A stretch of 64,000 nt of DNA from Actinophytocola xinjiangensis. GTDB lineage: Bacteria; Actinomycetota; Actinomycetes; Mycobacteriales; Pseudonocardiaceae. Made by a program: the position numbers and the translations under genes. Every line of letters begins with the position of its first letter. Positions within the stretch are counted from its first letter, which is position 1. The notes below the pieces were generated by a model. The model saw nothing but the letters and a program-made list of their open reading frames with translations, was not told the origin of the DNA and ran no database searches. The DNA lies in contig NZ_MSIF01000004.1 of NCBI RefSeq assembly GCF_001921215.1, positions 186,001-250,000 of the forward strand. Reading direction: 5' to 3'. This document shows, in pieces, positions 49,596 to 59,755 of the stretch.

Positions 49596-52500
49596 ATGCG
49601 GAGCCCCCTGCTCTCCACCATCGCCGTCCTCCTGTCCCTCGTCGCCCCTACGACCGTGAGTGCGAGCCCGGCTGTCACCGCCAGCAACGGACCTACTGGC
49701 TGGGACACCTACCGGCGCCTTGATCTTCTTCCGGATCTTGCCTCGGCCTCACAGACCAAACAGTTCTCCAGCTTCGCCCGTAACGGGAGCAACGACGACG
49801 GCTTCGGCGGTCGCTACTCCTGCCTGCGCACCAACGGCCCCGGCTGTGTCATCGCCGAGGATCGGGGGGCGGGGGAGATCCAGTCCATCTGGTTCACGCG
49901 CGACGAGGGGAACGTCAGCGCCACCGGCACGATCCGGGTCGTGCTCGATGGGGTCACCGTGCTCAACGCCAGCCTGCAGAGCGTCGTCAACGGTGATCTC
50001 GGTGCGCCGTTCAGCTGGCCGTTGGTGACCAACGCCGACCAGACCTCGGGCGGGGTCACGATCAAGGTTCCGATGAGCTATCGGGAATCGATGATCGTCA
50101 CCACCACCAACAACCCGTTGTTCCACCACGTCGGGTACCGGGAGTTCGCCAGCGCGGACGGGGTGAGCCGGTTCGATCCCGGCGATCCGGCCACCGACGT
50201 CATCGAACGGTTGCGGCAGGCCGGGCGGACCGATCCCAAGCCGGCACAGCCGGGGGCGGTGACCGAGCGCGCCACCGTCTCGCCGGGAGCCGGTGGGAGT
50301 GTCGAGTTGGCGAGGCTGACCGGGCCCGCGGCGGTCACGGCTCTGCGGCTGCGGATTCCGGACGGCGCGGCCACCGAGGCCACGTTGAGCGGGCTTCGGT
50401 TGCGGATGACGTTCGACGGACGATCTACTGTGGACTCTCCGGTGGGTGAGTTCTTCGGCGCCGGACTGGGCGAGCGGGACGTGCGTGCCCTGATGTTCGG
50501 CATGGACCCCGCCCCGGGCGGCTGGTACAGCGCCTGGTGGATGATGCCCTACGCCCACAGCGCCACCATCTCCCTGGCCAACACCACCGGGGCCGCGATC
50601 AGCGGCCTCCAGTCGGAGATCACGCACGCGCCGAACACCCGGTGGGCCACCGAACTCGGACCGGCCGGGGGATCGGGGCATTTCACCACCCAGTCGCGCA
50701 GTGGGCTCTCGACCCCGGCGCGGGACTGGCTCGCCGTGGACCAGCCGGGGCGGGGGAGGTTCGTCGGACTCAGCCAGGTCGTGCGGAACTCCAACCCTGG
50801 TGGCAACGAGCGTGGGTATCTGGAGGGCGACGAGCGGATCCACGTCGACGGCGGGCGGAGCCCCGCCTTCCACGGCACCGGCACCGAGGACTACTACGAG
50901 TCCGGCTGGTACTTCAACCGGGGCGAGTACTCGGGGGTCTTCACCGGGAACACCGGGCACCAGGTCCGCACCGCGGGCTGCGCTGTCGAATGCGACGCCA
51001 TGTACCGGGTGCAGATCGGCGACGCCGTCCCCTACTCCGCCGGGCTGCGGTTCGGGATCGAGCACGGGGCACAGAACGATCTTCCCGTGGCCGAGTCGAC
51101 CACCGCCTTCCTCTACACCAGGCCGAACGTGGCCCTGCGGACCACCGACACGATCACGGTCGGCGACGCCGCCAGCCGCGCCGCCCACGACTACACCGAC
51201 AGCGCCGCCAGCCAGTACGGGCTCACCGCGACCTACGAGGGCGACGACGACCACGACGCGCTGACCGCCCAGGTGCGGTCCACCTCCGGTGCGGTCAGCT
51301 TCCGGCTGGCCATCGATCCCGGCAACGACGGCGTCCGGCTGCGACGGACCAGCGACCAGAACACCGCCTACCAGTCGGCGACGGTCACCGTGGACGGTGC
51401 GCCGGCCGGGACCTGGACGCAGGCGCTCGGCAACGGGTTCCAGCGGTGGCTCGACGACGACTTCACCCTCCCGCCGGCGTTGACCGAGGGGAAGTCGTCG
51501 GTCGTCGTGCGGCTCGTGCCCAGTGGTCCTCAGTGGACGGCCGGGCGGTACGAGGCGGTGAGTCTCGTGGCGCCGTTCAGTGACACGGCGGCGCCGGGCG
51601 CGGTCAGCGGTCTGGTGGTCGGAAGTGGACGGACGCACGCGATTCCGTTGTCCTGGAACCCGGCCACCGACGACGTCGGGGTCGCCGGGTATCGGGTGTA
51701 CGCGTCGACCAGCGCCGGGTCGGTGGGCGGTCTGGTCGGGACGACGACCACGCCGGCCTTCCGGCACGGGCCGTTGCCGGCCGGCGCGCAGCGGTACTAC
51801 CGGGTCGTCGCGGTGGACCGGGCGGGGAACGCGGGGCCGGCGTCGGCCGTGGTGAACGCCACCGCCCGGGGTCGGAACTCCAGTGACGTCAACGGTGACG
51901 GGCGCGACGACGTCGTCGTGTTCACCCAGGGGGCGGCGGCCGACGTGCTGGTCGCCGGGTCGACGGGGACCGCGTTCGGCGATCCGGTGGTGGGGCACGA
52001 CTACTTCTCGCTCGACGGGGAGGTGCCCAGGACCGGCGACGTGAACGGGGACGGGCGCGCGGACATCGTCACCTTCACCCGGGGCGCGGCGGCCGACGTG
52101 TACGTCGCGCTGTCCACCGGCGGCGGGTTCGGGCCGTCGGTGAAGTGGCACGACTTCTTCGCGGCCGGGGACGAGTACCCGGAGCTGGGCGACGTCAACG
52201 GGGACGGCCGGGCCGACCTGATCACGTTCACCCGGGGCAGCGCCGGGGACGTGTATGTCGCGCTGTCGACCGGGAACGGGTTCGGGCCGGGCGTGAAGTG
52301 GCAGGACAACTTCGGTTACGGCGCCGAACGGCCGGCGGTCGGGGACTTCGACGGGGACGGTCGTGACGACGTCGCCGTGTTCACCGGGGGCGCGCAGGGC
52401 GACGTGTTCGTCTCGCTGTCCAACGGGGTGGCGTTCGTGCAGGAGGTGTGGTTGTGGCACAACAACTTCGCCATCGGCACGGAGGTCGCCGGGGCCGGTG

Positions 52501-52817
52501 ACGTGAACGGTGACGGTCGCGACGACGTGATCACCTTCACCCGGGGCGACCAGGCCGACGTCTACGTGTCCCTGTCCGACGGTGGGCGGTTCGTGCAGAA
52601 CGCCTGGCGCTGGCACGACCACTTCGCGCTCGGGGAGGAGACGCCCGGGATCGGGGACGTGACCGGGGACGGCCGGGCGGACGTGCTGACCTTCACCGGC
52701 GGCGCGGCCGCCGACGTGTGGGTGGCGCCCTCGACGGCGTCGGCGTTCGGGTCGTCGTCGGTGTGGCACGGCCAACTCGCCGGCGGGACCGAGCTACCCC
52801 GCCCCAGCCTGCGTTGA
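49596..52817 (+). CDS. Secreted GH172-like (DUF2961) hydrolase with FN3 and VCBS propeller
   Basis: 1073 residues from the ATG at 49596 (GAAAGG at 49582-49587; GTGs 3 and 9 bases upstream are also open). Signal peptide [22 protein letters not shown]. Residues ~30-660 are a DUF2961/GH172 domain; the motif [10 protein letters not shown] places the conserved Glu at 431. A fibronectin III domain (~665-755, [19 protein letters not shown]) and about six VCBS/FG-GAP repeats follow, each with a D-x-N-G-D-G-R-D-D calcium loop. GH172 enzymes act on fructofuranosides or arabinans; likely released extracellularly. The propeller matches those of the next two genes. Confidence 0.9.
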   Translation: MRSPLLSTIAVLLSLVAPTTVSASPAVTASNGPTGWDTYRRLDLLPDLASASQTKQFSSFARNGSNDDGFGGRYSCLRTNGPGCVIAEDRGAGEIQSIWFTRDEGNVSATGTIRVVLDGVTVLNASLQSVVNGDLGAPFSWPLVTNADQTSGGVTIKVPMSYRESMIVTTTNNPLFHHVGYREFASADGVSRFDPGDPATDVIERLRQAGRTDPKPAQPGAVTERATVSPGAGGSVELARLTGPAAVTALRLRIPDGAATEATLSGLRLRMTFDGRSTVDSPVGEFFGAGLGERDVRALMFGMDPAPGGWYSAWWMMPYAHSATISLANTTGAAISGLQSEITHAPNTRWATELGPAGGSGHFTTQSRSGLSTPARDWLAVDQPGRGRFVGLSQVVRNSNPGGNERGYLEGDERIHVDGGRSPAFHGTGTEDYYESGWYFNRGEYSGVFTGNTGHQVRTAGCAVECDAMYRVQIGDAVPYSAGLRFGIEHGAQNDLPVAESTTAFLYTRPNVALRTTDTITVGDAASRAAHDYTDSAASQYGLTATYEGDDDHDALTAQVRSTSGAVSFRLAIDPGNDGVRLRRTSDQNTAYQSATVTVDGAPAGTWTQALGNGFQRWLDDDFTLPPALTEGKSSVVVRLVPSGPQWTAGRYEAVSLVAPFSDTAAPGAVSGLVVGSGRTHAIPLSWNPATDDVGVAGYRVYASTSAGSVGGLVGTTTTPAFRHGPLPAGAQRYYRVVAVDRAGNAGPASAVVNATARGRNSSDVNGDGRDDVVVFTQGAAADVLVAGSTGTAFGDPVVGHDYFSLDGEVPRTGDVNGDGRADIVTFTRGAAADVYVALSTGGGFGPSVKWHDFFAAGDEYPELGDVNGDGRADLITFTRGSAGDVYVALSTGNGFGPGVKWQDNFGYGAERPAVGDFDGDGRDDVAVFTGGAQGDVFVSLSNGVAFVQEVWLWHNNFAIGTEVAGAGDVNGDGRDDVITFTRGDQADVYVSLSDGGRFVQNAWRWHDHFALGEETPGIGDVTGDGRADVLTFTGGAAADVWVAPSTASAFGSSSVWHGQLAGGTELPRPSLR

Positions 52818-52857
52818 GTCCAGAGCTGTCATCGTTTTTCCTGGAAGGACCCCGCAC

Positions 52858-54330
52858 ATGTCCAGGTTCGCACTGATCCGGGGTGTGGTGGCCGCGGTCG
52901 CGGTCTCGCTGACCCTGGTCGCCCCCGCCACGGCGGAGCCGCCGCCGACCGGAGACCACGTTCCGCTGACGGTCAATCCGTTGGCCTGCCCCAGTATTCC
53001 GCCCAGCCACGATCCGAACGTGATCCGGATCGTCTACCAGGTCGGGCTCGACCGCAACGTCTCACCGAAGGTCATGCTCGCCGCGTTCGAGGCCGGCTGG
53101 GTCGAGTCGAGGATGAACAACCTGCCGTGCGGGGACAAGGACTCGCTCGGGGTGTTCCAGCAGCGGCCCAGCCAGGGCTGGGGGACACCCGAGCAGATCA
53201 TGGACGTGGCCTACGCGTCGACCCAGTTCTTCGTGCAGGCCCAGCGCAACGAGCCGCTGTACCCGAACTACACCGCGGGGCTGCTCGCGCAGAGCGTGCA
53301 GCGGTCGTGCTGCCCCGAGCGGTACGACCAGGCCGAGGGCCGCGCCCGGTCGATGATGGCCGAGGCGGCGGGGATGATCAGCCCGCGCGCGTTCACCGGC
53401 TCGTCGACCGACTTCGACGGTGACGGCCGCGACGACATCGTGACGTTCACCCACGGCCCGCTGGACGATGTGTACGTGGCCCTGTCGTCGGGTTCGGGGT
53501 TCACCGGGACGACGGTCAAGTGGCACGACCGGTTCGCCCTGTCCGGCGAGACGCCGCTGACCGGGGACTTCAACGGGGACGGCCGGGACGACATCGTGAC
53601 GTTCACGCACGGTTCCCTGGCCGACGTGTACGTCGCGCTGTCGACGGGTTCGTCGTTCGGGCCGGGGGGCAAGTGGCACGACTTCTTCTCGCTCAACGGT
53701 GAAGTGCCGGCGGTCGGTGACGTGAACGGTGACGGCCGCGACGACATCATCACGTTCACCCGCGACAACCTGGCTGACGTGTACGTGGCGTTGTCCACCG
53801 GGACGTCGTTCGGCGCGAGTCAGAAGTGGCACGACTTCTTCGGGATCGCCGGTGAGTACCCGGGGGTGGCCGACGTCAACGGTGACGGGCGCGACGACAT
53901 CGTGGTGTTCACCCGGGGGAACCTGGGTGACGTCTACGTGGCCCTGTCGACCGGTTCTGGCTTCGGCGCGAGTGCGAAGTGGCACGACTGGTTCTCCGTG
54001 GGCGGTGAACTGCCCAGGATCGGGGACTTCAACGGTGACGGGAAGGCCGACATCGCGACGTTCACCACCAACGCGGCGGCCGACGTGTACGTGGCCCTGT
54101 CGAACGGGTCGGCGTTCGTCGGCACCGAGCAGAAGTGGAACGACTTCTTCGCTCTGGCCGGCGAGTTCCCCTACACCGGGGACTTCAACGGGGACGGCAG
54201 GGACGACGTCGTCACCTTCACCCACAACTCGCTGGCCGATGTCTACACCGCGCTGTCCACCGGCACCGGCTTCGGTGGCGGCGCGAAGTGGCACGACTTC
54301 TTCGGTCTCGCCGGTGAGACCAGTTTCTGA
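52858..54330 (+). CDS. Secreted lysozyme-like protein with six-unit VCBS propeller
   Basis: 490 residues from an ATG with GGAAGG upstream. Signal peptide [25 protein letters not shown]. Residues ~45-175 resemble the lytic-transglycosylase-like domain of actinobacterial cell-wall proteins ([43 protein letters not shown], with a Glu in the expected place). From residue ~180 come six-plus ~48-residue repeats (D[13 protein letters not shown]...DVYVALSTG...KWHDFF), a calcium-binding propeller that probably docks to polysaccharide. Starts 40 bp after the GH172-like gene. Confidence 0.85.
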   Translation: MSRFALIRGVVAAVAVSLTLVAPATAEPPPTGDHVPLTVNPLACPSIPPSHDPNVIRIVYQVGLDRNVSPKVMLAAFEAGWVESRMNNLPCGDKDSLGVFQQRPSQGWGTPEQIMDVAYASTQFFVQAQRNEPLYPNYTAGLLAQSVQRSCCPERYDQAEGRARSMMAEAAGMISPRAFTGSSTDFDGDGRDDIVTFTHGPLDDVYVALSSGSGFTGTTVKWHDRFALSGETPLTGDFNGDGRDDIVTFTHGSLADVYVALSTGSSFGPGGKWHDFFSLNGEVPAVGDVNGDGRDDIITFTRDNLADVYVALSTGTSFGASQKWHDFFGIAGEYPGVADVNGDGRDDIVVFTRGNLGDVYVALSTGSGFGASAKWHDWFSVGGELPRIGDFNGDGKADIATFTTNAAADVYVALSNGSAFVGTEQKWNDFFALAGEFPYTGDFNGDGRDDVVTFTHNSLADVYTALSTGTGFGGGAKWHDFFGLAGETSF

Positions 54331-54343
54331 GAGGGAGACGAAC

Positions 54344-56341
54344 ATGCGTTCACGACTGCTCGCCCTCGGCGCGGCCACCCTGACCACGCTCGGCCTCGCC
54401 ACCTGGCCGGCGCACGCCGAACCCGACACCCACGCCCTGGACCTCGACGCGGCCTTCGCCCAGGCCGCGCAGGAGTACGACGTCCCCCGTGACCTGCTGG
54501 TCGCCGTCGGCCACAACGAGACCCGGCTCGACGGCCACGGCGGACAACCCAGCCAGGACAACGGTTTCGGCGTCATGCACCTGGTCGACAACCCGACCAG
54601 CGCAACGCTGGCCCAGGCCGCCGACCTCACCGGCGCCAGCCTGGACGCCCTGAGATCCCACAGTCCCACCAACATCCGGGGCGCGGCCGCCGTCCTCGAC
54701 GCCCTCGCCGACGACGCCGGTCTCACCGACCGTGCCAGTCTCGACCAGTGGTACCCCGTGGTCGCGTCCTACGGGAGCACACTGTCCGCCAACGACACGT
54801 TCGCCCTGCTCCGCGAGGGTCTCGCCACCCGCGCCCCCGACGGCGAGATCATCGGCTTCCCCGCCCACCGGTCGCTGCCGGCCCGCGCCACCAGCGACGA
54901 CCTCCACGCCCAGGGCCCCGACTACCCCGACTCGCGCTGGATCCCCGCCCACGGCGCGAACTACGGCGCCGGCCGCTCCGCCGCCATCAACCAGATCGTC
55001 ATCCACGTCACCCAGGGGTCCTACGCCGGCACGATCAGCTGGTTCCAGAACCCGTCCTCGGGCGTCAGCGCCCACTACGTGGTGAAGTCGTCCAACGGCG
55101 AGGTCACCCAGATGGTGCGCGACGGTGACACCGCGTACCACGCGCGGTCGGCGAACCCCCGCACCCTGGGCATCGAACACGAGGGTTTCGTCGACAACCC
55201 GGCGTGGTTCACCGAATCGATGTACCGCTCGTCGGCGGCCCTGACCCGCTGGCTGGCCGACCGCCACGGCATCCCGAAGACCAGGCAGGGCATCGTCGGC
55301 CACAACGAGGTCCCCGGCAACGACCACACCGACCCCGGCCCGCACTGGAACTGGGGCCACTACCTCGACCTGGTCAACGGCGGCGGCTCGTCGGGCGGCG
55401 TGTTCACCGGTTCGTCGACCGACTTCGACGGCGACGGCCGCGACGACATCGTGACCTTCACCCACGGTCCGCTGGACGACGTGTACGTGGCCCTGTCCTC
55501 GGGGGCCGGGTTCACCGGCACCACCGTCAAGTGGCACGACCGGTTCGCCCTGTCCGGCGAGACGCCGCTGACCGGGGACTTCAACGGCGACGGCCGCGAC
55601 GACATCGTGACGTTCACGCACGGTTCCCTGACCGACGTCTACGTCGCCCTGTCCACCGGCTCGTCGTTCGGCCCCGGCCAGAAATGGCACGACTTCTTCG
55701 CCCTCAACGGAGAAGTCCCCGCTGTCGGTGACGTGAACGGTGACGGCCGCGACGACATCATCACCTTCACCCGCAACAACCTGGCCGACGTCTACGTCGC
55801 GCTCTCCACCGGCACGTCCTTCGGCGCCAGTCAGAAGTGGCACGACTTCTTCGGGATCGCCGGCGAGTACCCCGGCGTGGCCGACGTCAACGGCGACGGC
55901 CGCGACGACATCGTCGTGTTCACCCGAGGCACCCTCGGCGACGTCTACGTCGCGCTGTCCACCGGCTCAGGGTTCGGGGCGAGCGCCAAGTGGCACGACT
56001 GGTTCTCCGTCGGCGGCGAACTCCCCCGGATCGGGGACTTCAACGGCGACGGGAAGGCCGACATCGCGACCTTCACCGTCAACGCCGCCGCCGACGTCTA
56101 CGTCGCCCTGTCCAACGGGTCGGCGTTCGTCGGCACCGAACAGAAGTGGAACGACTTCTTCGGCATCGCCGGGGAGTTCCCCTACACCGGGGACTTCAAC
56201 GGCGACGGCAGGGACGACGTCGTCACCTTCACCCACAACAACCTGGCCGACGTGTACACCGCGCTGTCCACCGGCACCGCCTTCGGCGGCGGCGCGAAAT
56301 GGCACGACTACTTCGGTCTGCCAGGAGAAACGAGCTTCTGA
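54344..56341 (+). CDS. Secreted N-acetylmuramoyl-L-alanine amidase with VCBS propeller
   Basis: 665 residues from an ATG with GAGGGAGA. Signal peptide [24 protein letters not shown]. Residues ~30-190 are a lysozyme-like helical region ([19 protein letters not shown]...). Residues ~195-345 are Amidase_2: zinc ligands His221 (VIHVTQGS) and His328 ([12 protein letters not shown]), with GIEHEG between. Residues ~355-665 are the propeller, nearly identical in protein sequence to that of the previous gene. Starts 13 bp after that gene, so the pair is co-transcribed. Probably cuts peptidoglycan stem peptides of self or competitor cells. Confidence 0.92.
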   Translation: MRSRLLALGAATLTTLGLATWPAHAEPDTHALDLDAAFAQAAQEYDVPRDLLVAVGHNETRLDGHGGQPSQDNGFGVMHLVDNPTSATLAQAADLTGASLDALRSHSPTNIRGAAAVLDALADDAGLTDRASLDQWYPVVASYGSTLSANDTFALLREGLATRAPDGEIIGFPAHRSLPARATSDDLHAQGPDYPDSRWIPAHGANYGAGRSAAINQIVIHVTQGSYAGTISWFQNPSSGVSAHYVVKSSNGEVTQMVRDGDTAYHARSANPRTLGIEHEGFVDNPAWFTESMYRSSAALTRWLADRHGIPKTRQGIVGHNEVPGNDHTDPGPHWNWGHYLDLVNGGGSSGGVFTGSSTDFDGDGRDDIVTFTHGPLDDVYVALSSGAGFTGTTVKWHDRFALSGETPLTGDFNGDGRDDIVTFTHGSLTDVYVALSTGSSFGPGQKWHDFFALNGEVPAVGDVNGDGRDDIITFTRNNLADVYVALSTGTSFGASQKWHDFFGIAGEYPGVADVNGDGRDDIVVFTRGTLGDVYVALSTGSGFGASAKWHDWFSVGGELPRIGDFNGDGKADIATFTVNAAADVYVALSNGSAFVGTEQKWNDFFGIAGEFPYTGDFNGDGRDDVVTFTHNNLADVYTALSTGTAFGGGAKWHDYFGLPGETSF

Positions 56342-56348
56342 CCGGTCG

Positions 56349-56945
56349 TCACCCTTCGGGCGGCGGCCGCAGTGCCGCGAGCTGCTGCTCGAAGGGAATG
56401 ACCTGCTCCTGGGCCGGGGCGGCCACCGCCGGCCGCCCGGCCATCAGCTCGACCAGTTCCCCGGACGCCCGGGCGATCCGCTCACCCAGCTCACCCGACG
56501 CCCAGTCCTCCGACGCCGCGTACACCCCGGTCGGGACGACGACGGCCCGCAGGTAGGTGAACATCGGCCGAAGCGCGTGCTCCAGGGCCAGCGAGTGCCG
56601 GGCGGTGCCGCCGGTGGCGGCGATCAGCACCGGCTTGCCCACCAACGCGTCCTGCTCGACGACGTCGAAGAACGACTTGAACAGTCCCGAGTAGGACGCG
56701 GTGAAGATCGGGGTCGCCGCGATCAGCCCGTCCGCCCCGGTGACGGCCGCGATCGCGGCCGACAACCGTGGGCTGGGGAACCCGGTCACGACGTTGTTGG
56801 CGATGTCGGTGGCCAGGTCCCGCAGATCGACGAACTCGACGGACACCGAGGTCTGCTCACCGACGGCCGCGGCCAGCCTCTCGGCCAGCAACCGGGTGGA
56901 CGACGGCACGGTCACCCCGGCCGACACCACAGCCAACCGACGCAT
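56349..56945 (-). CDS. NADPH-dependent FMN reductase (CE1759-type)
   Basis: 198 residues; its ATG overlaps the oxidoreductase stop (TGATG). Flavodoxin-like fold: RRLAVVSAGVTVPSSTRLLAERLA binds the FMN phosphate, ATPIFTASYSGLFKSFFDVV covers the flavin, and ATGGTARHSLALEHALRPMFTYL closes the sheet. It supplies reduced flavin to the paired LLM oxidoreductase. The pair is well known in actinobacteria as CE1758/CE1759 families. Confidence 0.9.
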   Translation of the reverse strand: MRRLAVVSAGVTVPSSTRLLAERLAAAVGEQTSVSVEFVDLRDLATDIANNVVTGFPSPRLSAAIAAVTGADGLIAATPIFTASYSGLFKSFFDVVEQDALVGKPVLIAATGGTARHSLALEHALRPMFTYLRAVVVPTGVYAASEDWASGELGERIARASGELVELMAGRPAVAAPAQEQVIPFEQQLAALRPPPEG

Positions 56946-58027
56946 CACGCACTCACCTTCCTGAGCGACTCGTGGGTGGGGGCGTCGGGAACCGACTCCG
57001 GCCGCCCGTTGGCGAACTCCTTGCGCAGCACCGGAACCACTTCCTCGCCCAGCAGGTCCAGCTGCTCCAGCACCGTCTTGAGCGGCAGTCCGGCGTGGTC
57101 CATCAGGAACAGCTGGCGCTGGTAGTCGCCGAACGACTCGCGGAACGTCAGCGTCCGGTCGATCACCTGCTGCGGGCTGCCGACGGTCAGCGGGGTCTGT
57201 TCGGTGAAGTCCTCCAGCGACGGTCCGTGCCCGTAGACCGGCGCGTTGTCGAAGTAGGGCCGGAACTCGTTGACCGCGTCCTGGGAGTTGCGGCGCATGA
57301 ACACCTGCCCGCCGAGGCCGACGATCGCCTGCTCCGGCGTGCCGTGCCCGTAGTGGGCGTAGCGCTGCCGGTACAGCCCGATCAGCCGGATGTAGTGCTC
57401 CTTGGGCCAGAAGATGTTGTTGGCGAAGAACCCGTCGCCGTAGTACGCGGCCTGCTCGGCGATCTCCGGGCTGCGGATCGACCCGTGCCAGACGAACGGC
57501 GGCACGCCGTCGAGCGGGCGCGGGGTGGAGGTGAAGCCCTGCAGCGGGGTGCGGAACTTGCCCTGCCAGTCGACGACGTCCTTGCGCCACAGGTCGTGCA
57601 GCAGCGCGTAGTTCTCGATGGCCAGCGGGATGCCCTGCCGGATGTCCTGGCCGAACCACGGGTAGACCGGTCCGGTGTTGCCTCGGCCCATCATCAGGTC
57701 GACGCGGCCGTCGGCCAGGTGCTGGAGCATGGCGTAGTCCTCGGCGATCTTCACCGGGTCGTTGGTGGTGATCAGCGTCGTGGACGTCGACAGGATGAGC
57801 CGCTCGGTGCGGGCGGCGATGTATCCGAGCATGGTCGTCGGCGACGACGGCACGAACGGCGGGTTGTGGTGTTCACCGGTGGCGAACACGTCCAGCCCGA
57901 CCTCCTCCGCCTTGAGCGCGATCGTGACCATCGCCTTGATCCGGTCGTGCTCACTGATCGTGTGCCCGGTCGTCGGATCCGTGGTCACGTCGCCGACGGT
58001 GAAGATCCCGAACTGCATCTCTCTCAT
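56945..58027 (-). CDS. LLM-class flavin-dependent oxidoreductase (CE1758-type)
   Basis: 360 residues (an ATG nine bases in is an alternative). Bacterial luciferase-like TIM barrel: FGIFTVGD start, FATGEHHNPPFVPSSP, ALTTNDPVKIAEDYAMLQHLADGRVDLMMGRGN-like substrate/flavin loop, and C-terminal GSPQQVIDRTL. Probably a monooxygenase using FMNH2 from its partner; substrate unknown. Promoter carries two exact TAGTTGAG direct repeats. Confidence 0.92.
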   Translation of the reverse strand: MREMQFGIFTVGDVTTDPTTGHTISEHDRIKAMVTIALKAEEVGLDVFATGEHHNPPFVPSSPTTMLGYIAARTERLILSTSTTLITTNDPVKIAEDYAMLQHLADGRVDLMMGRGNTGPVYPWFGQDIRQGIPLAIENYALLHDLWRKDVVDWQGKFRTPLQGFTSTPRPLDGVPPFVWHGSIRSPEIAEQAAYYGDGFFANNIFWPKEHYIRLIGLYRQRYAHYGHGTPEQAIVGLGGQVFMRRNSQDAVNEFRPYFDNAPVYGHGPSLEDFTEQTPLTVGSPQQVIDRTLTFRESFGDYQRQLFLMDHAGLPLKTVLEQLDLLGEEVVPVLRKEFANGRPESVPDAPTHESLRKVSA

Positions 58028-58032
58028 CCACC

Positions 58033-58056
58033 CTCAACTAGTTGTGAACTCAACTA
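58033..58056. promoter_or_regulatory. Direct repeats CTCAACTA (x2) overlapping a CAACTAGTTG palindrome
   Basis: CTCAACTA at 58033-58040 and 58049-58056 (16-bp period), with palindrome CAACTAGTTG at 58035-58044, just upstream of the LLM oxidoreductase start. A likely redox or aromatic-sensing regulator site; the regulator is not in the window. Confidence 0.6.
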
Positions 58057-58095
58057 ATCTGCCCAACGAGCCTATCGCGCCAGGTATTCCCGGGG

Positions 58096-58134
58096 ATTGG
58101 ACTAGACAATCCGATCGGATTGGTCTAGACATTT
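58096..58134. promoter_or_regulatory. Two dre-like sites with a central palindrome upstream of chitinases
   Basis: Site A ATTGGACTAGACAATC (58096-58111) and site B ATTGGTCTAGACATTT (58119-58134) both resemble the DasR dre consensus, centres 23 bp apart. Between them AATCCGATCGGATT (58108-58121) is a perfect palindrome. Streptomycete chitinase promoters commonly carry such paired repeats. Confidence 0.75.
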
Positions 58135-58186
58135 AGGTGACGTGCGGTGCATCCCTGCTCACCGCACGTCCATCATGGAGGTCGTA

Positions 58187-59755
58187 ATGAGGCGTTCCTT
58201 CGTACTGGTCATGGCCGCCGTGCTCGCCTGCCTGGGCACGGTCGCCCCGGTCGCCACCGCCGCCGGTGAGCGGGCCGCGTTCGTCAAGACCGCCGACTGG
58301 GGCTCCGGCTGGGAAGGCCGGTTCACCGTCACCAACGGCGGGACCACCCCGATCAGCTCCTGGCGGGTCGAGTTCGACCTGCCGGCCGGCACCGGCGTCG
58401 GCAGCTACTGGGACGCCCTGCTCACCTCCAGCGGCAGCCACCACACCTTCGTCAACCGCGAGTACAACGGCACCCTCGCCCCCGGCGCCAGCGCCACCTT
58501 CGGCTTCCTCGGCACCGGGCCGGGCAGTCCGACGAACTGCCTGGTCAACGGCGCCGACTGCGGCGGAGGTGGCGGCCCGGACCCGGGCGCCCCGGCCACC
58601 CCCGGCAACGTCCGCGTGACCGCCACCACCGGCACCGCCATCACCCTGGGCTGGAGCGCCACCCCTGGCACGGTCACCGGCTACCGCGTCTACGAGGGCA
58701 ACACCGTCGCCGCCACGACCACCGCCACCACCGCGACCTTCGGCGGCCTGCCCGCCTGCACCAGCCGCACCTACACCGTCGCCGCCTACAACGCCACCGG
58801 CGAGTCGCCGCGCAGCGCCCCGGTCACCGGCACCACCACCGGCTGCCCGCAGGCCGACCTGCCGCGCCACTTCCTCACCGGCTACTGGCACAACTTCGTC
58901 AACCCGGCCACCGAGCTGCGCCTGTCGGCCGTGCCCGACGAGTACGACCTGGTCGCCGTGGCCTTCGCCGAGGCCACCGGCACCCCCGGCCAGGTCAGCT
59001 TCGGGGTCGACCCCGGACTGTCCAGCGCGCTCGGCGGCTACACCGACGCCCAGTTCAAGGCCGACGTGACCGCGCTCAAGGCCAAGGGCAAGAAGGTCAT
59101 CCTGTCGGTCGGCGGTGAGGCCGGCCGGGTGTCGGTCGGCGACTCCGCCTCGGCCACGAACTTCGCCAACAGCGTGCGCGCGGCCATGACCGAGTTCGGT
59201 TTCGACGGCGTGGACATCGACCTGGAGAACGGTCTCAACCCGACGTACATGGCTCAGGCACTGCGCAACCTGCGCGGCCAGGTGGGCGCCGGACTGATCA
59301 TCACGATGGCCCCGCAGACCATCGACATGCAGTCCACCGGCGGCTCCTACTTCGCGCTCGCCCTGAGCATCCGCGACATCCTCACCGTCGTGCACACCCA
59401 GTTCTACAACTCCGGCTCGATGCTGGGCTGCGACCAGTCCCAGGCCTACGGCCAGGGCACGGTCAACTTCATCACCGCGCTGACCTGCATCCAACTGGAG
59501 AACGGCCTACGCCCCGACCAGGTCGCCGTCGGCCTGCCCGCCGGGCCCGGCGCGGCCGGCGGCGGGATCGTCGCCCCGTCGGTGGTCACCAACGCGCTGG
59601 ACTGCCTGGCCAGGGCCACCAACTGCGGCACCTTCCGGCCACCCAGGACCTACCCGGACATCCGCGGCGCCATGACCTGGTCGATCAACTGGGACGTCAC
59701 CAACGGCAACAACTTCGCCCGCACCGTCGCCCCGCACCTGGACACCCTGCCATGA
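58187..59755 (+). CDS. Secreted GH18 chitinase with N-terminal CBM2 and FN3
   Basis: 522 residues from the ATG at 58187, behind GGAGGT. Signal peptide RRSFVLVMAAVLACLGTVAPVATA. Residues ~28-115 are a family 2 carbohydrate-binding module (GWEGRFTVTN...SSWRVEFDLP...PGASATFGFLG). Fibronectin III at ~135-220. GH18 barrel at ~225-520: catalytic motif DGVDIDLE with Glu347 as proton donor. Secreted chitin-degrading enzyme; controlled by the dre sites. Followed by a second chitinase gene with ATGA overlap. Confidence 0.95.
   Translation: MRRSFVLVMAAVLACLGTVAPVATAAGERAAFVKTADWGSGWEGRFTVTNGGTTPISSWRVEFDLPAGTGVGSYWDALLTSSGSHHTFVNREYNGTLAPGASATFGFLGTGPGSPTNCLVNGADCGGGGGPDPGAPATPGNVRVTATTGTAITLGWSATPGTVTGYRVYEGNTVAATTTATTATFGGLPACTSRTYTVAAYNATGESPRSAPVTGTTTGCPQADLPRHFLTGYWHNFVNPATELRLSAVPDEYDLVAVAFAEATGTPGQVSFGVDPGLSSALGGYTDAQFKADVTALKAKGKKVILSVGGEAGRVSVGDSASATNFANSVRAAMTEFGFDGVDIDLENGLNPTYMAQALRNLRGQVGAGLIITMAPQTIDMQSTGGSYFALALSIRDILTVVHTQFYNSGSMLGCDQSQAYGQGTVNFITALTCIQLENGLRPDQVAVGLPAGPGAAGGGIVAPSVVTNALDCLARATNCGTFRPPRTYPDIRGAMTWSINWDVTNGNNFARTVAPHLDTLP

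Noticed and set aside
49749-52775. 1008-codon minus-strand frame across the GH172-like gene
   Set aside because: Low-complexity composition from GC-rich antisense reading; the plus strand has a signal peptide, GH172 motif and calcium loops.
52858-56341. CRISPR-like array or non-coding tandem repeats in the propeller region
   Set aside because: The period is ~144 bp, in frame, and encodes VCBS calcium loops with silent variation.
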